A stretch of 64,000 nucleotides of DNA from Mucidula mucida (GCA_015501055.1 JADNYV010000148.1:29078-93077); one strand, 5' to 3'. Counted from the first letter of the stretch, positions 31,701-44,882 are shown. Notes: a model not told the origin generated them from the letters alone. Translations and numbers: made by a program.

Positions 31701-33440
31701 GCGCGCTCGCCGCTTCGGACGTCCAGTGATCCGCATCGGTTGTCAAACCTAGTGGACGAGGACGCTGAAGGTCAGCTTTATGCTGCTACTAACGATTATA
31801 CCATTCGACGATCTATACCCGTACATTCACCCCCGAAACACCCGAGCCTCGACGTCCTTCCACCTCGCCCATTGTCATGCCTTGCCACGACCCCAAAACC
31901 CGCTCTCATGTTCGCCATTGCGAGTGATGATGTTGAACAGGTCCGACAAGTGCTCGCCAGTGGGGATGCTGGTCCCAATGATGCGATGGGTCCGCAATCG
32001 GCTCTCGCGTTTACGCTCACGAACGATCAACTGTCACAGAAGTTGGACATCGTCAAAGTCCTCTTGGAGTATGGTGCCGATATTACTACACTTCAGAAAG
32101 AACTAGGATCACCCGAGGGGGAGCTGAAACCTATATTGGAGGAGATGGACGACGCCACAAAGTGAGTGACATTTTGTGATTGCTCAAGTGAAACGATGTT
32201 GATTGGGTGTTCTTGTTCTGTTAGGTACTATCTGTCGAAAGCAGATACATCTTTGACACGCAGAGCTTCCGCGCTAATGCGTAGATCTTCGTTCAAACCA
32301 TTGGCGCGCATTCGATATGGGATTGTTGGTCAAGATCGAGCTCTTGAGCAATTGTTCAGGGTTCTCAGCATGCACAATCAGAAAATAACGGTGACTCCCA
32401 TCGTTATGCTGCTCTGTGGTACGTGTGTTGCTCCATCTTGTCTGCACAAACTTCAATTTTCTTCACAGGTCCCAGTGGACACGGCAAGAGTATGTTGGCA
32501 CATAAGTGTAAGTATCCATTTCTTCTGATCGCCATCACAACGCTTACCGTTTGGTTTCAGTTGGATCATTGCTGGATGTACCAACCCATACGGTCAATAT
32601 GACCACGCTGAGGACCGCACATGATTTGTGGCAATCCTATTCAATCAGTCCTGATCAGGTGTGGCGCATTGACAGTACATCCTCAATGCTGCTGCTGACG
32701 TTGCAATACAGAGCTCCGCTGGGCCCCCGTGCACTTTGATAGAATTCCTTATCAACAACGAAGGCAAACGTTGTGTTGTTGTGCTTGATGTCAGTCTGTC
32801 ATTTTCGGTGTCTTGCATTTGTTCACGTTTGTCTGCAGGAGATCGAGAAGACCAAAGACGACAGCGTACTATGGTCTTTGTTACTTCCGTGGGAGCTGGG
32901 TATGTTTGAACGGCCACCCCCGCACATCCTCCATTAAACTTGTTTTAGGTCGATGTTCTTTCGAAGCCAACAGCATGAACGTTGATGTTCGCAATGTTGT
33001 CTGGTTGGGAACTTCGAACATTGGTCATGATCTGGTTTTCGAGTATCATGATTCTTTGAAGCATCCGAATCAGACCATGTCCCGCGAGGAATACGTCGAG
33101 CTCATGGCTCAACTCCGACCTCGCGTTTCGGATCGTCTGGGTGTATGTGCTTTTGTCAACTTGCGCGCGCGCTTTGCTAACTAGTCATCACGTTTAGGCT
33201 TCCGTGCTCTCACGCGTCACTACCATCCTGCCATTCGTTCCGTTCACACTGGAGGAGACGAGGGTCATCGCTTCGGAAGCTCTACAGTCAATTTCTACTG
33301 ACCTTACCAGTGGCATTTCGAAGGCTGCGTTGAATTCGGTTATTGAGGGAGCCCTCCGGGAGTTCATTCCGGCGGAGGGCGCACGATCTTTATACAGAGC
33401 AGTATCTAATCTATTGGTGGATGCAATAGATCTTTCGTGA
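28738..33440 (+). CDS. CCCH zinc finger - ankyrin - Clp-like AAA+ ATPase fusion
   Basis: Thirteen exons (28738-28771, 28821-31066, 31114-31263, 31312-31393, 31446-31501, 31548-32161, 32225-32418, 32469-32507, 32561-32658, 32712-32789, 32839-32899, 32949-33142, 33198-33440) total 4089 bp, 1362 aa, in frame throughout. Residues about 14-32 form a CCCH finger (C-x7-C-x5-C-x3-H). About 700 residues of Ser/Pro-rich disorder follow, with degenerate repeats carrying (V/A)WS(S/R)PF. Ankyrin-type helices follow (ALMFAIASDDVEQVRQVL, then DIVKVLLEYGADI). The C-terminus is a Clp/HSP100-type AAA+ module: IVGQDRALEQL, Walker A GPSGHGKS, Walker B VVVLDEIEKT, sensor-1 region WLGTSN, RPRVSDRLG in place of FRPEFLNRID, and sensor-2 EGAR. 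Ankyrin plus Clp recalls animal CLPB/SKD3; the CCCH finger is unexpected. Role unknown, possibly an RNA-linked disaggregase (inference). Confidence 0.8.
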
Positions 33441-33638
33441 CATTCGTGTACCTGTTTTGACTGACATCCTGCATGTATGAGTATTTCAGCGTCATCGTCT
33501 CTGATTTGACAGTTGATCATACACGTACTGCCTCTTCGATGAGATGATGAATGCTGATCATGGTGGTGTGGTACTTAAGTGCCATCGGAAGTTGAGATGG
33601 GCATTCTGGTTGTCCGTTGACAGGCAGTTTTACTGGGG

Positions 33639-34448
33639 ATGTCGCCGTCGCTTCACGATGTGCGCGCCTTGACAGGCGAGGCTACACAGTTGTCTCCGAC
33701 GAGTCTGGCAATCATTCTTTCCATAATTGGAGTGCTCCTTCTCGGAGGTGTGTCCGTTCTCTCTCACGGATTGAAATGCTCGGATCTGACGGCTGGGAAA
33801 ATAGGACTTTTGTGGTGGTGGGCCATGACGCGCCCGAGTAGGAGACAAGTCATGGCTGGGTACATTGACGGGGACGACGTTGAGTCGTTTGCTGCTCTCA
33901 ATGAGAAGCGCGATTCTCTCTCTGCTACGATTGGCGGGAGCGGGCGGTGGGTTCCGCAGGTGCCCACTCAGCCTACCATGTCAACGACAAAGTGGGCACC
34001 GACTCGGAGCCTCACGTCGTCTACGATTGCAGAAATCAGGACCCCGCCTCCGTCCTATGTGTTCTTCGTGGCGAATGCCACCACAGATTTAGGATCGCCG
34101 CTGTTTGACCCACCTCCCGAGTCGGTCCTCGATATCTCTGCAGCTCGAAATTCCACGTCTCGTCGTTCTAATTCTTCACTGAATCAGGACGAAATCCGCC
34201 ATTCTGCACCCTTACCGCGTCTTATGACTACCACTACTATTTTCACGCCAACTCATGATGACGAGCTCCCCATTGCAGTTGGGGATGTCGTCCATATGAT
34301 ATTGGAATTCGCAGATGGGTGGTGTCTCGTCCAAGAGGTCGGGGGTGAAGACGCGCGAAAGGGCGTTGTTCCCCGGCTCTGTTTATCCGAGCACCATAGC
34401 ATCACTAGCCCGGAGAAAGCAGTCCTTTCACAACCCAGTCGAGGCTGA
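33639..34448 (+). CDS. Single-pass membrane protein with C-terminal SH3 domain
   Basis: Intronless, 269 aa. One transmembrane segment at about residues 22-42 (SLAIILSIIGVLLLGGVSVL) follows a short N-terminus. The middle is Ser/Thr-rich and probably disordered. The C-terminal 60 residues have an SH3 pattern: DDELPIAVGDVV, then ADGWCLVQEV, a glycine turn, and GVVPRLCL. The usual ALYDY start is replaced by a Thr-rich strand. The layout is similar to fungal cell-surface or polarity scaffolds such as Fus1- or Sho1-like proteins, but I see no specific homology. The start at 33639 is the first in-frame ATG. Confidence 0.7.
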   Translation: MSPSLHDVRALTGEATQLSPTSLAIILSIIGVLLLGGVSVLSHGLKCSDLTAGKIGLLWWWAMTRPSRRQVMAGYIDGDDVESFAALNEKRDSLSATIGGSGRWVPQVPTQPTMSTTKWAPTRSLTSSTIAEIRTPPPSYVFFVANATTDLGSPLFDPPPESVLDISAARNSTSRRSNSSLNQDEIRHSAPLPRLMTTTTIFTPTHDDELPIAVGDVVHMILEFADGWCLVQEVGGEDARKGVVPRLCLSEHHSITSPEKAVLSQPSRG

Positions 34449-34670
34449 CAGTCTTCCTCTCCTTTCACATCTCACACTCCTTATTTATGGATCTCTTGAA
34501 GCATCTTGTGACTTGACATTGCCCTTATCACCCTTGGCTCGAAGCCCGACTCAGACTCTTTGCTGACGTTGCTGCGTCCCAAACCCGTTGACCGCATCTT
34601 GTAGCACCCGATTGAAGAGTAGCGTTTTACATATTACATTGCATCGTAAGAATGAATGAATACGAGAAGA
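34449..34670. other. Intergenic region
   Basis: 3' flank of the SH3 gene. Parts of 34460-34670 and 35370-35500 look alike, which suggests the Pam17 duplication extends beyond the last exon. Confidence 0.35.
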
Positions 34671-34724
34671 TTAACTCTCAGGAAGTATGGCTTTCCCTCT
34701 GTACTTTCCTTGGTCCCGGAGCCA
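34671..34724 (-). pseudogene. Duplicated last exon of Pam17
   Basis: 54 bp reading WLRDQGKYRGKAILPES then TAA, against WLRDQGKYRRKAILPES in the true gene at 35498-35551. The preceding intron end (ATGCAG) and flank are also similar, so this is a genomic duplication and not a cDNA copy. No other Pam17 exon is found here. Confidence 0.75.
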
Positions 34725-34860
34725 CTGCATAGGGATCAGTTGGGAACAAGTGTTTGTGGCGGGACGTGACATGGAGAATAAGGGAAATATACAATGAGAC
34801 TTTTGTGTATGCAAAGTGTGGGAAGCCTTGATGATGGAACGGAAGTAGGTAAGTGGCGCA

Positions 34861-35265
34861 GTGCGCGAGACCAAGTCGATCATAAACAAGCGTACGATCG
34901 GATTCAAAAGATATGCCTTCAGCGATGAGAAGTACCTGTGCCTGAAAGAGCTCATTCACGGTACTGAGGTCTACTTCATTCAGATTACACCTGAAGTGGA
35001 GCTCCTCACCTCCCTCTACGTTCAGCTCATCTCTTCCAACATCGCCGCCGTTACCGGTATCGCTCAGGCAGCCTTTGACCTGGACCTATAAGGTACTACT
35101 GAACCTTCAGTCACCTTGAGGGAAGGTCTAGGCCTTACCTTCAAAAAACCGGTCAATGAGACGGAACGCGAACACCTTCAAGAGGCTGCTGCTGTCTTCG
35201 GACAGCCGGTCACCTTGTTATATGGCGGGGAAAGTGGAAGGGTTGTTTCCTTGAGAAACCACTGA
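34861..35265 (+). pseudogene. Unrecognised open frame broken by one stop codon
   Basis: The frame reads about 76 codons (containing YAFSDEKYLCLKELIHGTEV), meets TAA at 35089-35091, then stays open in the same phase for about 57 codons (LGLTFKKPVNETEREHLQEA) to TGA at 35263. The composition looks protein-like on both sides of the stop, which suggests a decayed exon or retrocopy. I do not recognise the family. It lies between the Pam17 exon duplicate and Pam17 itself. Confidence 0.35.
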
Positions 35266-35497
35266 ATGTTGTGGTGATAAGACTTAGATTGTGTTGTAGA
35301 TTAGATCAGAACTGCCTCGAAGCAGGTGTTTGTCAACAGGGAGACAATACAGCTCATCATTGTGTCTTCCTTCCTTCCACATCTCGCCCTCTTGATTGAT
35401 ACCGAACCTTTGATTCTAAGTTTGAAGCAGAGATGGGATCTTTTTTGAAAAGCAGTAGTGTTTTACATATTCCTTGAAATAGAGGGATACAGAAAGA

Positions 35498-36294
35498 TTA
35501 AGACTCAGGCAGTATGGCCTTCCGTCTGTACTTTCCTTGGTCCCGAAGCCACTGTATAGAAATCAGATGGAAACAAATGTTTTTGACGGAACGCGCTTAC
35601 TAGGCGGTACTCATGCAAAGAGCCAATTTTTTCACCTGAGTGGTAATAAGTATGCATGGTACACGCGTATGACTGGGCTCAGCCTACCGTAATAATCGGG
35701 AGGAGGAGTCATACTTGCGAGAGAAGCATCAACACGGTGCTTTGCCACCCGTTTGAAGAACTCTGCATCACGCGTGTCGAAGCGTTCGATGTGACTGCTC
35801 TTCGCCAAGCGCCACGCGGCTCCGCCTGCAGTAGGTGCGACCATGAAACCGACGACTATTGAACGTTAGGGAATTTGACGAAGACACGAGGAGATGGACA
35901 CGCACGCATGCACAAGGCGGTAGACGCGCCGTAAAACATAAAAGGGTCAATGCCCTGGATAAAGTCAATAAAATGCGAACAAAAGACAAATTGCGCACCA
36001 TGATGGGTTTCGTCGGGTCTGTGTCGAGGGATCCAAAGTAGGCGGCGCCGCCAAACAAGCCTAGTAGAGTCCCTGGAACAGTTGCAACCTGCGACATGGC
36101 TGTTGGAAAAGCTCATAATGGATGAAATGAGCACACACTGTCTGCCAGCGATGTCTGCTTTTCCGCATTGCAAGGTATTCCGACCACGGTAAAGGCTGGC
36201 TAGCATTCGTAGAGTTGAATCGTACGGTTCCCCTTATAGGTAACGATGTCCGCCGTACAGACGAAATGAGCCGTCTGGATATACAGCGCTCCAT
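35498..36294 (-). CDS. PAM17: Presequence translocase-associated motor subunit Pam17
   Basis: Six exons (36294-36139, 36088-35999, 35954-35906, 35855-35688, 35635-35601, 35551-35498) total 552 bp, 183 aa, near the yeast length. The N-terminus is Arg/Ser-rich with no acidic residues beyond position 2, as expected for a mitochondrial presequence. Family blocks are WSEYLAMRKSRHRWQT, FGGAAYFGSLDTDPTKPIM, GIDPFMFYG, then FMVAPTAGGAAWRL (second membrane segment) and the C-terminal WLRDQGKYRRKAILPES. Role: inner-membrane subunit of the TIM23 import motor, helping organise Pam16/Pam18 during matrix protein import. Divergent from the SNF2 gene, with 220 bp between the two start codons. Confidence 0.92.
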
Positions 36295-36514
36295 GTCGAC
36301 GCGTCGACTTTTTCGGGTGGTGGTCCAAAGTAGACAGCGGTGCACAGCCACTGATGCCTCCTTGACCTTCTTCCACCAAGTCATCCTCTTCGCGCTTCCG
36401 CTGGTACTGTTCAGTGGATTGTCTACCGGGATCTCTATGCCCATTCACTCTGCCTGAATTCATTATGCTCTTCACACTGCAGGGAATCTCAAAATAGACT
36501 CAAATTTCACTCCC

Positions 36515-39500
36515 ATGGCCATCTCCTGCCCTAGCTGCCAGTGCTGTGATACTTGCTGTGCCCTTGGCGCTGCTCGCGCGAGCACTTCTACCGGCCTAAA
36601 CTCTCTAAAGAACTTGCTCCCCATCGGAGCTTTGACGATCCAACTGCCCCATGGGTTCTCCATACCTTGTTCACATGCACATGCAGAAGACGACTGGCAC
36701 GGACTTGGTGTTAATGAGCTCCGCTCATTCACTTCTTTGGGCCACGATGACAACTCTATACTCGCTGAAATCGGCTTTCTGATGGAGAACGAATTCATCG
36801 TAGCGACATACCGTTCCTCCAACACCCGAATGTTATTGAGGATCTACTTGGTACCTTACGATTTGCCTGGCATGGGAGGCCGGCTGAAATGCAGGAAAAA
36901 ACATGTTGTATCTCGTGCTCGTCGTGCTCTTTCCGTCCTTATGCTAAAGGTTCAAGCCAGCGATTGGCAAGGTCCACTTCCTGCAACTCCTGTATCTTCA
37001 TTTGACAAGGTACGCCCTTACCACCGGTACTTGAACAAATAAGGTTGACCTACTTTCAGGATAATCGAACTCTTTCTGAAATATATAGCGACCTACCATC
37101 GCCCAATATTCCGTCGCATCCCCCTGCCCATACAACCGTAGCCCGTCTACTAGATTTCGAGGATAGTCTGGACGACCTCGGGTTATGGACCACACTTTAC
37201 GTGTATCAGCGCCAGTCCATCGCAGCTATGCTGATGAGGGAAACATCTCAGGAACTGCTCCCTGATCCACTGTATATTGAATTGACAGCGTTAAATTCAC
37301 ACGCCTTCTACTTTCAGCCTAGCACGATGGAAGTGTTGCTGGAACAGCCATATGTTTCAACATGCTCTGGTGGTATTCTCTGTGAAGAGCTAGGTGAATA
37401 ATTTCCCACTTGGTCAAGCATATGTCTGACCTTTTGTGCAGGGACTGGCAAAACGGTCATGACATTGGGTCTCATTCTGGCCACCAGACAGACGTTATCG
37501 ACACCCAAGGAATCAATCGCGAATCCGCAACGTTCGGTATTAACGCCGATATCATTCACTTCATTCCCGTGTTATGTCGAAGACCGCGCGCGCCTTCTGC
37601 GCGGCAGGGCCGAGTCTAAAATACCTGTCGTACCGTCCTTTAAAGATGTTCTACTTCACCGTCTGGTAACATTTCCACACCGCACTCTACCGAATACTAT
37701 GGCCACGAACTGTAGTACCTATGAACGTCACCAGGAACTCTTGGATAGAGTGCAAAGCACTCATCTCAATAGCCGCCTAAAAGAAAATCCTCCGTTCTAT
37801 TATCACTATCCAGATGACGAGCCCAGTGACTTTGAACGTCTACAGCGCCGCGGGAAGGACCCATTACGAATGACTCGGATGTATCTCACGGTGGCGACAT
37901 TGATTGTCGTACCGGTCAATTTACTCAGTCAATGGGAACGAGAAATTCACAAACATTGCGAATATCCACTGAGGGTTCTTGTCGTGCGATCCAAGACCAA
38001 GCTTCCTGCCACCAGAGCTTTAGCCTCGGATTATGATGTAGGCAGATATTTTCTGTATTCTCAATGGTCGTACTCATTTTTTCTTCTAGATAGTTTTGAT
38101 GACCATTCCTCGTGTGTATCTTTCAGACTTGTTGAAGACGACCTCACCCTACAATGTAGGATTTACTGCTGAACACAGTGTAGCAACTATTGTCCGTCCT
38201 TCTCGAAAGAGAAAACAATGTCATTGTCCTACCTTCCTCGAGACGGGAATACCAGACTGCAGTTGTGTAGAACGTGGGGTCTCCCCGCTTACGGAGATTC
38301 GATGGAAGCGTTTAGTCGTCGACGAAGGTCACGTCTCAGCATTCACAAATACGCTTTTGACGCCGTTCGTCAAGACGCTCAGTGTTGAACATCGATGGAT
38401 CGTCACCGGAACGCCTACCACTAATCTACTCGGGCTTGGTTTCGGAGCGAGCAGTACCGCGGAGCTTGAGGATCAGTCGGAGAGACCTTCCGATAGCGTT
38501 GATGACGAAAGCGGCGGAAAAGTACGGAAATGGACCAACTACGATCGAGAGGACCTTCGCAAACTCGGCAGCATGATAACAAACTTCATTGGTGTTCGAC
38601 ACTTTGCTGCCAACCCTAATCTTTTTAATTCACACGTCGTTGATGCGTTACTGAATGTCAAGGGTGTTGGACCTCTTCCTGGTTCAATAGAGGTGTTGAA
38701 GCAGGTGATGAGCTTTGTCATGATTCGACACCGGTAAGAGGGTTCGTCTTGTTGGCTTAGCGTAGAAAGCTCATACTCTGTACAGAGTTGAAGATGTCGA
38801 AAAAGACATCGTGCTGCCATCCATAACTCAAGAGTCGGTCTTTCTGGACCTGGATCCGCTGGCGATTAAATCGTACAACGCACTACAGGCTGGCATCGTC
38901 ATCAACGCCGTTGATTCGGAGAGAAAAGATCAAGTGGGTCTCTTACTTTTGCTGCATCGCCGATTGTCTGACCGTGTACAGGATTATCTCTTCCATCCTG
39001 CTGTGAGTTGTATTGCAATGATAAACTTATAACGTTCTTTGACTTTTCGTACCATACAGAACGCAGTTTCTCTGCAAGGCACAGTCGAAAACATGACCCA
39101 GTACATTCCATTTCATCGAAGCTTATATGCGGTCTCATAGTTTCTTGTAGGGCCTTGTTTTGGGCAACTGATGAGGGACTCTACAATTCTCAGGAAATTC
39201 TTCGGACCTCACATGAGCACGTACAAAGGGCGAATGACCGCGGCGCCTCACAGGAGGACCATCATCTCTTAGAGGAAGCAATTGCTCACTTGTTCGTTAA
39301 TGCTTGATTTCTCTGTGTAACTGCTAGTCTCAAACATTTATCTAGGCGTACTGCTTATACTGACCCCCTGTGGCGCAGCATTCACGCGCACGAAGGCGAC
39401 GTTCCCTATCGAGTTACCAAAATGTCTGACATCATATTCAACGCATGGTCACGGACGACTTTCCCCGACACAGAGACAAAGGACCGGTTCATTCACGGAG

Positions 39501-40814
39501 ATCGGCTTATCGCTTTCAGAGACTCCATCGTTCGGTATCCTCTGTCTCCTACCTCCCGCCTTCTTGAGATTGCTTCTGCTCTGACGGAGAGAGACGGGGC
39601 TCAGCGCAAGGTCTTTGACGAAATAACGAAGAAGCAGGATGCTAAAAAGCGGAGGCAGACTCAAGTGACGGCGAGTGCTAAGAAGACGGCTTCGCCGGAG
39701 ATGATTCAGGATATGAAGAAGGAGCTGGATGCTGCGCTCAAGCGCCTGGAGCATCTGGAGACGCATGAGGAGGAGATACCGTCGGATCCTACATCGTTCG
39801 GGAGCCTTCGTACGGAGCTTGCTTCTGGGACGTTGGTGACTGTTTCTCCCCATCGGAATATCCATGTTGGCTCTTCCCCGTCGAGCAAGCTTAATTACAT
39901 AATTAATGAGGTTTGTGGTCGCTTTCTCGTTTTGGTGGCCTTCTCTGACCATACTGTTTAGGTCTTGAAATATGCTGCGACCGAGAAATTCCTTATCTTT
40001 TCATCTTCTGTCTTGACTCTTGCGCTAGTGGGAGAAGCGTTAGAGCTACTTGGGATCAAGTTTTTGCGGTTTACAACAGTCGTCCCCGTTCATGTTCGTG
40101 AACAAACGGTGTTGACGTTCGAGACGTCGGAGAATTACCGCATCTTCTTGATGGAGCTGAAGCATGGTGCGCGAGGCTTGTGAGTCATGACATGCTGTTC
40201 TGACAAGCCAACTCACTTTTTTGGAAGAAACCTCGTTTCGGCATCGAGAGTTATCTTTTGTGAGCCTGTTTGGCAAGCTGATGTTGAGAGTCAGGCTATA
40301 AAGCGGGTACATCGGATTGGCCAAAGTAAGCCGGTGTCAGGTGTGTCTCTTAAAAAGGTTTTTTTTCCGCCAGGCGCTTATGTAGTTACAGTGAAAACAT
40401 TAGCCATTCGTGGTACCGCTGAGGAGAATATGCTTCATCGGCGGAAACTACTTCGGTCAGATACCCAGCAGAAGCTGCCACGGCTATTAGACGAAGCTGG
40501 GATGAGACATTATATCGAAGCAAGTATCTTCACTACATTATTCTAGCCTCGGTACTCATACTTGTCCTCGTTTTCAGCATCCCCGGTTCATTCGCGAACC
40601 TCCGCAAATCTTACCGCAAGTTGATTTTCAGCTTTTCAACATTTCACAGCGTATCCAGCAGGAAGAGGAAGAAGAGGAAGAGGAGGAGATATCTATGACG
40701 GTCGATGTTCCGGCACCATCGCCTCGGAAGAGAGTTAGAGTGCTGGATCCAGTGGTGCAAAAGAGCGAGTCTCCGCCGAAGAAAAAGAAGTCTGCTGTGC
40801 GTTTTGCAGATTGA
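36515..40814 (+). CDS. SNF2-family ATPase (RAD5/HLTF-like helicase)
   Basis: About twelve exons with boundaries consistent in frame, starting at the ATG at 36515 (exon 1 to 37009; then 37060-37393, 37442-38037, 38090-38733, 38786 onward). Motif I is rebuilt across an intron as CEELG then [15 protein letters not shown]. Motif Ia is [16 protein letters not shown], motif II is VVDEGH in place of DEAH/DEGH, and motif III is [10 protein letters not shown]. The C-lobe has [20 protein letters not shown] and the VI motif VHRIGQ. A Cys/His cluster ([16 protein letters not shown]) lies between motifs Ia and II. The C-terminus is Glu-rich with a KKKKS basic patch. Expected role: nuclear ATP-dependent remodelling or post-replication repair. 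No RING finger was located, so the RAD5 link is only by resemblance. One intron near 40520 appears to use a GC-AG donor. Confidence 0.88.
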
Positions 40815-41485
40815 TGGGTGACTGTTGTATCATTATTCTATGTACCTGTATGTGTATTGTTTGTGTAGTCAAAGCTTCTGGGACAGTTCCAGGCGAATGC
40901 GTGTTCTTGTCATCATCGCAGCATTCGTGTTGGAGTATGACGGTGAAGGATCAACTTCATGCATAGACTTCTAGGTGTGGTCTATTACACATGGAGGCAC
41001 GGGTATTCGCAGTAAACTGGAATTGTTGAGTATATCAAACGTGCGCTACACCTGCTGATTCTTGTGATAATTACGGAAGGGCGTTTCTGGGGGATGATGG
41101 ATAATAATACTAAGAGGTAGCATGAGGCTCTCGGGGAGAACATCAGCTAGAATCCCTTCCCGAGCGGACCGTGAGCGTCATCTGTCAGTGAGTAGACGGG
41201 GATAGGTAGCGTTCCATACGGTACGACACCGCAATGATGATAGACCCAGAGCAAGAGTACAAAGCATAGAACAGCGTCGGCAGACTAATCAGCAGGAAGA
41301 ATGCCGAGATGGGCAAGAGAGCGACCGAGAGGCTCCTGGGCAATGAAACAGCAGTGAAAGCTCCGAACAACGAGTGATCGATGTTGTCCCGACCGGCCCC
41401 TTTGCAACCAAATTGAGCGTGTGCTGATCAGATAAAAAGACTCTTGCTCTATACCACACGCTTTCCAATTTCTCATTTCACACCC
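40815..41485. other. Intergenic region
   Basis: Contains a minus-strand open frame at 41185-41370 with a hydrophobic stretch, but no supporting evidence that it is a gene. Otherwise promoter of the epimerase gene. Confidence 0.4.
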
Positions 41486-43006
<1,521 letters not shown>

Positions 43007-43715
43007 GGCGTGCAAACCTGGAATTGGACATAGAAAAGAAGACAAGACAACAATGTAATGTTTACCTACCTTTTTGTGTACATGTCGCTCTCCCCCTTCC
43101 CCGATCTATATTCAATGTATCACTGGATAGATCTCTCTACTCATACACACCTACCTACCCTTTACTAAACGACGAGGCGTGTTGATGGACCTTTACAATA
43201 TAATTCGTTTGCTGTTTTCGTGGTACTTATAGATATTTAACGTTGTGAATAGAATAGATTGATAGATTTGCATTTGTCTGTCTAGCTTTGTCGTGCTCGA
43301 ATAGTGTCTGCTCCGCGAAGGTATTTCCTAATTTGGGTTGGTCTAAGTTTGAACTCCGCTCGGCATCTGGCACGGCGACTGGGTGTACTGGTCTAGTACT
43401 AGTAGACGTCGTGCTCAGGGGAGGCGATAGACAGATGTCTTGATGTCCACCCTTGACCACCACTCAGCTTCAAGCTTCAAGAACGACGAGAACGAGCTCA
43501 AAAGCGATCTCGAACGCTTAGCAAATGAATAATCTGGTGTCCGCTGCGTCGCGCCTGCCGCCACGCCAACGCTCGAGATGCTCGGTTTTCACGAATGTGG
43601 GATGCGCCACAAAACGCGGTATTTGGGGCCTTCAGCGTTGTTTCCTACAAGACATCTTGGCCAGATACTAGGTAGATAGGGCGTTGTACGAAGGTTATCG
43701 GTGAGTCTCGTACCC
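43007..43715. other. Intergenic region, unknown
   Basis: 3' flank of the epimerase gene. No second end of the adjoining DNA element (CAAGGGGGTTCC) is found here, so that element is truncated on this side at about 43716. No gene is recognised. Confidence 0.4.
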
Positions 43716-44882
43716 GATGCGCATAGGACTGTTATATAGGTCAGTCTCATTCCATCACTGTCAGTAAATGGAAACACTCACAATGTATCTAGGGCCTTGA
43801 TTAAAAGTTCAATCTTCTCTTTGAACAACCCTTCGCTAACGCCGCGTTCCTCAATAAAGTAGCGCATGAACTCCAACACGCCGCTAACGCCCTCGGTTCC
43901 ATTTTGGATCAGCCCTCTTGCTTCCTCCACGTCCATTCCCCATCCAAACGTGCCATGCACATGCTTGTTCAGACCATCTTCCCATAGATCATCTCCGCGA
44001 GCCTGTGGATTCGCATACGTGCTCGGATCTCCGCCGAATGGACCAAGAGGGTCATAACCGCTCTCAGTTACAGGAATACTGGCTGGATCGATGTGACTGA
44101 TCTTTTTCTTGAGCGTGAGGAGCAGCTTTGATGTAGGTTCGCGTGCTGGGACCATCTGCACCGAGTTTTGAAAACGATAGGGCAATGACTTGAGAGATGG
44201 GATAGAAAGCGCTGGAGGACTAACGCAAGCTGGAGACAATGGCAGGGGTGCCGTACATGTGCTGGATGATGAACCAGAGGGTTGTGATAGGACGCGAGGC
44301 GCGTTGACCTGTGCTGGAATTTTCGTTGCCCGCGGTTTAAGGAATGCTGTCAGACCCTGCTGATGTTCGTGCTTTTGAGCATCACCTTCCTTCTTCAGCC
44401 GCTTCTCCTTATTCTTGATGCAAGTTTTTTTATTGATATGCGTTAGAAGGATGTTCTTTGCCCCGCCTGGCCCCGTTTTGACCTCACAACCACATGCCGG
44501 ACATAAAGCGGTGTTATTATTGATGATTTGGATCTGCGCTAAGGTGAGAACATGTCAATAAAGTTTGCTGATGTGACTGACATTGGTTTCTGTATAACTC
44601 TGCTGATTTGAGGACATTATGTGAGTAGCTTCGGCGGGTGAGCGAAGGCGGAGCAAGGGTAGTTACTATATTTGGACAGCTGTCATCTGCTACACGTTTT
44701 AGCATTGCCGCAGGCGCGGATATGTCTCATTATGGTATAGAATGACAGTCAATACTTCAATACACAATTTGGGACCCAAACATTGCCCGAAATACCATAG
44801 TTTGAGAAAACTTTTTTGGGACCCCGAGGCTGACCCTACCTACCTGCCGGATGTATCGGACTTTAAGTCCGGAACCCCCTTG
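43716..44882 (-). mobile_element. Truncated copy of zinc-finger DNA element (copy 1)
   Basis: 1167 bp, the same length as and about 99% identical to 59407-60573, in the same orientation. It keeps one terminus (CCCCCTTG at 44882, TIR CAAGGGGGTTCC on the minus strand). The minus strand encodes the N-terminal part of the element protein: a C2HC finger (CPACGCEV, then HINKKTC) and the block ending LLIKALDTL at 43778. The left part of the element is absent. It interrupts a gypsy gag frame. Confidence 0.8.

Noticed and set aside
41185..41370. Hydrophobic 61-codon minus-strand frame
   Set aside because: No homology, no conserved start context, and it lies in the promoter of the epimerase gene; likely chance.
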